The notes under the pieces: generated by a model
Told to the model about the DNA's origin: nothing
Seen by the model: only the letters and a program-made list of their open reading frames with translations
Database searches by the model: none
Shown: positions 40,989 to 47,462 of the stretch, piece after piece
How the letters are laid out: every line of letters starts with the position of its first letter
Numbering within the stretch: the first letter of the stretch is position 1
NCBI GenBank assembly: GCA_003427395.1
Contig: BFEA01000504.1
Location: forward strand, 529,436 to 576,897
Reading direction: 5' to 3'
DNA from: Chara braunii
Lineage: Eukaryota; Streptophyta; Charophyceae; Charales; Characeae
DNA length: 47,462 nt
Program-made: the position numbers and the translations under genes

Positions 40989-42392
40989 TTGTGGAATTTT
41001 AACCTACACATGAAGGGACTGCGGATGCAGTACGTGAACGCACCACCTGACTTCTACGGAAGGGCCCAGGCCCAACTAATTATGGCAATGGAAGGGAGCC
41101 AGCTTGTGCAAACCATTCTGGCGCAGGGGCCCCCTCCACACAGCACATGGCCAGACTTTCTCCAGCGTCTCCACAGAGTCTCGGCGGCACATTTTCAGCC
41201 CCCCCCCCTCTGTGTCGTGGCGGTGAGCTCAGTGAGTGCACAGGAAAAGACTCCCCCCACAACAGGAACGAACCGAGAGTGGGGGAGACGGGCTCGGGAG
41301 CACAGGCACCGACTGAAACAACAACACAAGAAGAGGCGCAGCATGCAATGACGACACATCTTGAATCTGACCCATTCCTGGAGGCCTTTGGGCCCCAACC
41401 CATGGATATAGAGGAACCTCACTCCTCCCTCCCTCCTCCGCCCGACGTAGAAACAATGGAGATAGACAGACAGGAGGAAACAACATCCCCCCCAGCAGGA
41501 ATGGCAATCGAACAAAAGCTGCAGGCGATAGCGGGCTAGCTGTTGGACGACCTCAAGGCACAACATGGGAATGGCTCTCAGGACTTCTAGGACCGTACTT
41601 ACATTGAGCTATTCAACATGTTCGACCACAGCTCGACAGTAAGGGGATCCTTAGAGGAAGGCCCCCCGAAGCACATCTCGTGGCCGGAGCTCTTCCAACG
41701 TGATTGCTTGGGTACACTTCCGTCCACCGGAACAATCCTCGGGCTCAGAAGAGGGCGGGAACAGAGCGGCCCCCCCACCACCAGAACAACCCCCGGGGAC
41801 GGAAGAGGGTGGGAACAGTGCGGCTCCCCCAACACAACCTGCCCCCACAGACGAGACAAGAGAAGAGGAGGGTCCACCAAAGGAACAACGGACAAAAAAA
41901 CTCAGAAATCTAATTGTGTCGGGACGTTATGAGGCCCCACTCTCCAAGGAAGGGGGAGTGATAGCTATTCCCCTGCGCAATGCGGGGGACCGAATAGAGA
42001 TTGGCCTCACGCCCTCATCAGAAGGTTTCACTCTCCCAGGTTGGAGGTTTCCCAACCGGTGGTCCCTCCCCAGTCTCAGAGAAAACGACTTTTATAACAG
42101 AGCGGGGTCTTTCATCGGCAGGAATTATCCAGTTGGGGCAAAAGCAATGCTACCCCAGTTTGAGGGGATACAAAGGGTAGCAACAACAGACCTTTTTATC
42201 TTGTTTGACGAAGACAAAAACTCTGACTTGTGGTGGTTCACCCATGCCGCACTCATGGACCTCCGCACCCAACACATAACAGCCAGCTCCTTTTGGCCAG
42301 CAGAAGATTTACACGCGTGCCTCACGAAAATCCTCAGATACGGGCTGCTGTGCACAGTGGACTGGTCCGAAAAACCATGGAGAATAATCTAA
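40989..42392 (+). pseudogene. LINE ORF1
   Basis: Frame pieces at 40989-41351, 41147-41680 and 41700-42392 overlap, so at least two indels occurred. The N-terminal part is helical, the middle is Pro/Glu/Thr-rich low complexity, and the C-terminal 150 residues look globular (IEIGLTPSSEGFTLPGWRF, then AVGAKAM-like basic and Trp-rich segments ending TVDWSEKPWRII). I see no zinc knuckle or RRM signature. Called ORF1 because it directly precedes ORF2, about 40 bases away; RNA binding is an inference from position. Confidence 0.6.
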
Positions 42393-42429
42393 TAAAAAGG
42401 GGGAGAGAAAAAAATAATAATAAATCCCA

Positions 42430-43410
42430 ATGTGTGCAGCAATAGGGAAGGACCTGGACACCTTGTACTGCAGAAATCCGGAATGGCAAAGCTGTCTGAA
42501 GAGGGCAGACTTAGACCTGCAGTCCCTAAATGTGAATGGTATCGCCACATACAACCCCCCCAAATGCCAGACGATATGGGACCAACTCAGGGGAGTGGGG
42601 GGTAGGAGGTGGCCAGACTTGATCTGCATACAGGAGACACACCTCCTGGACACCCCCGACCATCATAGGGTGCATCGAAACGTGTGGCCACACCAGTCCT
42701 ACCGAGCACATGCAGTAACACCAGCATCCGCCTGTGTGGCGATCTGGATCCCGCCAGAATCCAGAGTGGAGGTGGTGCATTGGGACGCTGATGAACTACA
42801 GGGTCGGTGGGTTTCCGTTTTGGCGATGCTGGAACTGTAACTCATATGCATTTTCTGTGTGTATGCCCCCAATACGACGGCAGAAAGAGAGGGCTTCTTC
42901 AACCATCTGGCCTCTCTCCCACCTCAAGGCATCCCGCTAATCATTGCTGGCGATTTCAACGCCGCCCCGGACAGATGGATGGACANATGGAGCCCACAAG
43001 GCGATTACCCCCAATATGTGGAGNAAGATGAAAGAACCATCGCACATTTTTGNGCGGCCCTTTCACTGATCNATGCATATCGCCACCTACACCCACAGGA
43101 ACGAGTCTACANCTGCCTTCGCACCAACAACCCTGACAGGCATACGAAATCTCGGATCGACCTGGTCCTGATCTCAACAGCCATACAGAATGCCCTGCAA
43201 CTCGCAGCCATATTCCCGCAAAGCCCATACCCAGGCCTGGACCACTGCACATGTGGCATCATCCTCACCTTTCGCAAGCGTCCTGATCAAGGGCCAAGCT
43301 ACTACAAACTAAACACATCACTGCTTAAAGTTGAGGGCTTCCGAAATTTCACAAGAGACGTGTGGACTATCTGGCACAACCACAGGCACCAATTTGACTC
43401 AGAAATCTAA
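42430..43410 (+). pseudogene. LINE ORF2 endonuclease domain
   Basis: APE-type endonuclease that would nick target DNA. Motifs: LNVNGIATYN, PDLICIQETHLL with the catalytic Glu, CVYAPNTTAER, IAGDFNAAPD with the active-site Asp and Asn, SRIDLVLIS, and PYPGLDHCTC with the C-terminal Asp-His pair. All in one frame, with a stop at 42838-42840. Five isolated ambiguous bases lie at 42986-43112, so some residues there cannot be read. Confidence 0.88.
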
Positions 43411-43842
43411 CGGTTTACAAATGGCTTGCTCTTCCTGGCCAAGAAATGCAAAGATTATTCAAAAATGGTTGCGAATCAACGATACTCCCGAGAAATGGAG
43501 ACCCGCAACCAACTTCACAACCTGGTTTCCCAGGACACTTCAGTGGAACACACAAACACCATCCAACAGTTAAGAGACCAATTTATGCAGTACGCCCAAT
43601 ACAGATGGGGTTAGAATCAGAGGTAAACTCGCAAAATGGATCACTGAGGGAACCATGGACTCACAATTTTTCAGTCTGGCATCAATCCAAGCCCACCGTA
43701 CAACAATAGAGGCTTTTCTTGATCCTACAACGGGTGATCTCGCCACAACCATAGCACACTGCGCAAAGATAGCCAGAAAGTTTTTCCAAGACCTTTTCTC
43801 ATCCCACATCCCGCGCCACAGGACCCCCGACACCTTGCAGAG
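43411..43842 (+). pseudogene. LINE ORF2 linker between endonuclease and RT
   Basis: Frame continues after a stop at 43408 with a helical, Lys/Gln-rich segment (FLAKKCKDYSK, LHNLVSQDTS, FMQYAQYRWG). A stop near 43612 and two indels follow; the piece at 43655-43903 is in another frame and carries FFSLASIQAHR and CAKIARKFFQDLFSSH, as linkers of L1-type ORF2 do. The original frame returns by 43843. Confidence 0.7.
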
Positions 43843-45180
43843 GTGGACCGATTCCTCAGCCCAATGGGAAATCGCCTATCGGCGGAGCAGAGGGAAAAGA
43901 TAGAACGCCGAATAACTAAAGAGGAGATCTGGACTGCCTTGCTGCAAATGGATGAGGAAAAGACGCCGGGTATAGATGGTTTCCCGAAAGAATTTTGGGA
44001 AACCATGTGGCCGCACCTTTCCGATGACTTGATACAATTCTACGAAGAAGTTTGGAACACTGGGGAGATGGGCGAATTGGTGGGATAAGGGGTGCTCTCT
44101 TTGATCCATAAAAAAAGAGATAGCATGAATATACGCAATTATCGTCCGATCACCCTCCTAACAGTGGCCTACAAGATGCTGTCCGAGGCACTCGCCAATC
44201 GTATAATAGAGGTGGTGGAGGACCTGGTGCACCCATCACAAACAGTGTTCATCCACGACAGAAACATCCAAGAAAACATTCTCCTGATCCATGATGTCAT
44301 CGATTTGGCACACAGGGACAAAAGTAATGTTGCATTAATCTTTATAGACTTTGAGAAGGCATATGACCATGTGGATTGGACCTTCCTAGACAAGTGTCTG
44401 GACAAGTTCAACTTTGGCCCCTCTCTCCGAAGATGGATTAGGATTCTGCACCAGAACGCCACCACCAAGGTGCAGGTAAATGGCAACCTGGCCCCGGAAA
44501 TCAAACTCCATAGATCAGTCAGGCAGGGGGACCCGATAACCCCCTTTCTATTCGTCCTCATCATGGAGGCGCTATCAGCCAGCCTACGCAACAGCAGGAA
44601 CCTGAAGAAGATCAGCCTGTCCGGAATTCCGGATGAGGCCGTCCCGATCTGCTCGCTGTTCGTCGATGACCTGACACTAATGACAGATGCCACACCTGAA
44701 AACATGGAGGAGATCAAGAGGCTAATGGATATATTTTGCGCCCTCTCCGACACGACCATCAACTGGGGTAAAAAAACACAGGGTTGGTGGATCCATCACC
44801 AAGGGGGCCGGCCCCCGGACGAGCCGCGTATCTCTTGGATCCCCCAGGATGCGCCCGTTAGGGTCCTGGGGGTGAAGGTGGCATCATCTGGCCGCCCGCT
44901 CGATAACGATGAATGGCTCACGGCCCCAGCGTTGGCTAAACTCGCCCTCTGGGATCGCAAGCATACATCCTTGTTCGGAAGGGCCCCGGTGATCAATAAC
45001 GTGGTTCTTGCCACACTATGGTACAAATTTGTTCTTTGGCCGGTCAGCGAAGTGGCCCACAGAGCCCTTAGGCAAAAGGTGGCAGCATATCTATGGAGAG
45101 GGGACAACCAGATTACCAACGCCATGAGTTGAGTGGCATGGGACACAGTGGTCCAACCCAAAGCCCAGGGGGGCTGGGTA
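43843..45180 (+). pseudogene. LINE ORF2 reverse transcriptase domain
   Basis: Motifs in order: KTPGIDGFPKEFW (block 1), LIHKKRDSMNIRNYRPITLL (block 2), ALIFIDFEKAYDHVDW with the first catalytic Asp, RSVRQGDPITPFLFVL, LFVDDLTLM with the catalytic Asp pair, and WGKKTQGW. The active-site box is FVDD rather than the FADD of most LINEs. Stops occur at 44086-44088 and 45130-45132. The end carries the thumb motif VAWDTVVQPK then GGLGIL after a one-base shift. It would copy the RNA at the nicked target. Confidence 0.92.
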
Positions 45181-45337
45181 TCCTAGACCCCCCCACTCAG
45201 ATCCAGGCATTGAGTCTGATGTGCGTGATCCTCAAGTCATCCCAACAGTGGAAACCACTGGCTATGAGACAAATAGCACACCTGGCCCCACAATCCCCTT
45301 CGGAGGTAGACCAGCTGAGATGGCTAGATGACAGATA

Positions 45338-46933
45338 TTGGAAGGTCCCGAGGGGTCGGCGGGGCGATCTGTGGCCATGACTAATCAAAACCTGGAGAAA
45401 ACTCCCCCCCCCCGACCGCCCTCCCCCGGACAGGTGGGAGGAAGTGGCAAAACAACCCCTCTTTGGAAACCGTTGGATCACCAACTCACACAGCCAAATC
45501 TTCTGCAGTTCGGACTCACCATGGAAGGCTGGGTCAAGAATGAAATTACCAGAGTAGGGGATCTTTGGGACGACCTCCGGAAAGATTGGAAAACAGCGGA
45601 ACAAATGCAAGGACTCCTCCGCTACTGCCACAACTCTGAAACTGCAGTGGAGGAACTCTTGGAGGCCTTCCCTCTGGCCTGGCTCCACATCCTGCGCAAG
45701 GGCCCACAATGGCAAGAGGGGGACTGGGTCACTACCAATGACCCCACTCAACGGGTGGGTCTTGTTCACCAGGTGCGATCAGAGGATGCCCTGGTGGAGG
45801 GATACCAAGTGGGAAGGGACGGGCGGTTGATAGGCGGCACAGACCCCTTTATATGGGTTTCCAAAGCCCGACCCCATCGAGTGAGAGTATACGGGGAGGG
45901 GGTAGGGCAAAGAGTCTTCAGACCCGAGACCCCGCTGAGTGAGCTCCCCCTAGACCCGGTGGAGTGGGTGTGGAACCCGCCAGCCCACCCCAGACCACAC
46001 GGTTTAAAGCTTGTGCCCCTCTGGAATATGACAGTTAAAACCTCCTATCGCAAGCTCAGAATTAAAAAAGCGGTGTGGGATACGGTCCGAGACCGCTGGC
46101 AGCGACACTTGAACATAGACAGACAACTGTTGGCGCCCATCCAATGGTTCAGGGACTGCAAATGCGGGTCAGCTAAGATTACATCTTTACAATGGCAAAT
46201 CATACACCGCTGTCTCCCTACCAACAGCTGGCTGATAGACCACACCCACTTGGAACAGCAAGGGCGAGCACTACCTTGGTGCCCTCGGTGTCTTCTCACC
46301 TTCCCAACACGGAAGAGAGAAGAAACAATAGAACATATTTTTCTCCAATGCCCGGTGGCAGTAGTGACCTGGAGATGGTGGGAGCGAGTATGGCGACTCA
46401 TGGTCCCAGGACAAACATGGCCATGGGAATGGAGGGCGATTCTGCTGGGCCACTGTCCGGACCTCCAAAGCCAGACCTTCGCATGGAACATGTTCCACCT
46501 GGGACGACGAGCAATCCTGTGGGTCATCTGGTGGCAACGCTGTGCCCTGGCCATGGATAAGGTGATGGTGAATGGGGAAGAAAAAAAGGAATACCTCAAA
46601 CAGCAGTTCCAATTGGAACTGTCTCGGCTGGGGGCAGCAACAAAACAGACATTAGACTCCCTTCATCAACCACAAGACATCGCATCAGGGATTATGAAGT
46701 TTAGCCAGGAATGGTTGGGGGAGGGGTGGATCGCGGAGGTGGTTTGGTCCGGCCCTTGGGATACACAGTGCCAGCCAGAAATTGATCCGGCCGGAGCAAG
46801 ACCTCACCGGGACTACCGCCTGGTGTTTAAGGACTGGACCGCGATCAGCCCAGATATCCCTCTACGCCCGGCAGAAGACTTCGCAGATCCATTCCCACCC
46901 CATCACCAAGCAATAGAAGAATGGGTGGGATAG
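45338..46933 (+). pseudogene. LINE ORF2 C-terminal region with zinc finger
   Basis: 531 open codons, shifted from the RT frame. After a linker the C-terminal third holds SLQWQIIHRCLPTNSWL, CPRCLLTF and IEHIFLQCPVAVVTW: a Cys-Cys-His-Cys arrangement like the zf-RVT module at the end of plant LINE ORF2. It ends EEWVG at a TAG. RNase H is not recognised. Role is probably nucleic-acid binding. Confidence 0.82.
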
Positions 46934-47462
46934 TCCATTTTTTATTCTTTCTCTTCAGATTGAAATCAGAACACTATGCAATCCAACTTTCGGCTCTGGT
47001 CCGATCAGGTCAGTCATCTTTGACAGGCAGGAGCCGGGGAACGGCGGGAGTACCCACTGGTGCCCCCTGGTGATTCTCCCCTCAGCCCCCGGCGGTGCGG
47101 CAGGAAGAGGCAGGACGATAATGATTTGGTACGGGACGCTAGACCCGGTTTCCAGCTCTGAGGCATCACTAGCAACATGGACAGTGGAGGGAGTTAGCAG
47201 AGACTNTAGACATCTGGCGCCAAAAGTAGGGTGAAGAGGCTCCCCCACTGCTCAGGCAATCCCCTGTTCTCCAGGGCAATCAATGCTGGCAGGTCCTGCT
47301 TGCGGACTTTCTAAGACATTCTGGATCATTGTATCATAATCACAAGGGATGCTGGACCCGTTTTCCAGCAGGTGATGCTCCCCACCAATAGATGGAGCCT
47401 ATCCCCTGGTGCTAGCAGTGTCTGCTCTTACCAGCACTGCTAGCACTGGAGGGACAGTTAAA
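46934..47462 (+). other. LINE 3' untranslated region
   Basis: No coding sequence. A motif GGGAYGCTRGACCCG followed by TTTTCCAGC occurs twice (about 47126-47155 and 47346-47373), the second with GCTGG/CCAGC pairing. A single N is at 47206. A strong stem-loop lies just before the window edge. Confidence 0.6.
47409..47446 (+). promoter_or_regulatory. LINE 3'-terminal stem-loop
   Basis: GTGCTAGCAGTG (47409-47420) and CACTGCTAGCAC (47435-47446) form a perfect 12-base stem with a 14-base loop. Some LINEs need a 3' stem-loop for recognition by their own reverse transcriptase; this one is well placed for that role. Confidence 0.6.

Larger units (their letters stand above)
40736..47462 (+). mobile_element. 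LINE retrotransposon with ORF1 and ORF2
   Basis: A non-LTR element: ORF1, then ORF2 with an apurinic-type endonuclease first, reverse transcriptase and a C-terminal Cys/His finger, in the order of L1-type plant LINEs. The 5' edge is not exact; the minisatellite fades out at about 40735 and the 5' UTR is about 250 bases. The 3' UTR reaches the window edge; no poly(A) tail is visible. Both ORFs carry stops and indels, so it is a dead copy. Confidence 0.85.

Noticed and set aside
1-47462. Assignment to a named species
   Set aside because: The green-lineage signal is good, but the sequence offers no host gene or organellar marker to settle the species; Chara is only a guess.

Overview
The window is transposable-element-dominated DNA from a eukaryote, almost certainly of the green lineage. 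Three things point there. Two U6 snRNA-derived copies carry the plant-type 5' stem (GTCCTTCGGGACATCCG) instead of the animal one. Both LTR retrotransposons use a primer-binding site complementary to tRNA-Asp, a common choice in plant Ty3/gypsy elements. The nonsense mutations fit C-to-T decay at CpG and CHG sites. A streptophyte alga such as Chara is a guess from the repeat style only. No host gene can be supported with confidence.

Layout: (1) 1-1756 is microsatellites, one possible host-like exon and a ~46-bp minisatellite. (2) 1757-7935 is the internal region of a decayed Ty3/gypsy element on the minus strand (element 1): pol at 1757-4822, gag with a zinc knuckle at 4842-5780, then three tandem copies of an unrecognised domain, then a tRNA-Asp PBS at 7914-7931 and the edge of its 5' LTR at 7936. 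Protease is deleted. (3) 7936-13187 is that LTR edge, two unassigned reading frames, a run of four different tandem arrays and a 180-N gap. (4) 13188-13681 and 40420-40735 are two halves of one hairpin-forming ~84-bp minisatellite. (5) Between these halves sits element 2, a 26.7-kb Ty3/gypsy retrotransposon on the minus strand (13682-40419) whose two direct repeats, 7.5 and 7.6 kb, behave as LTRs: TGTCG...CGACA ends, and a PBS two bases inside the 5' LTR. Its internal part encodes Gag with a zinc knuckle, aspartic protease, reverse transcriptase, RNase H and integrase. Downstream of integrase, in the same orientation, is a second ~870-codon Gag-like gene ending in its own zinc knuckle. (6) About 40740 to the end is a LINE on the plus strand (ORF1, then ORF2 with endonuclease, reverse transcriptase and a C-terminal zinc finger), reaching a 3' UTR with a strong terminal stem-loop.

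The giant LTRs are the most unusual part. Each contains a ~125-bp tandem repeat, about ten hairpins with a conserved loop (AAACTTAT core) but different, complementary stems, and a tRNA-like sequence followed directly by a U6 snRNA-derived sequence. All autonomous functions are broken by stops, indels or lost catalytic residues, so these are fossils; the two LTRs differ by roughly 5-10% where I compared them by eye.

The assembly has a clear artefact: an unremoved Tn5/Nextera mate-pair junction at 18151-18188 with a 70-bp duplication around it, and a second unmerged 95-bp overlap at 37224-37414.
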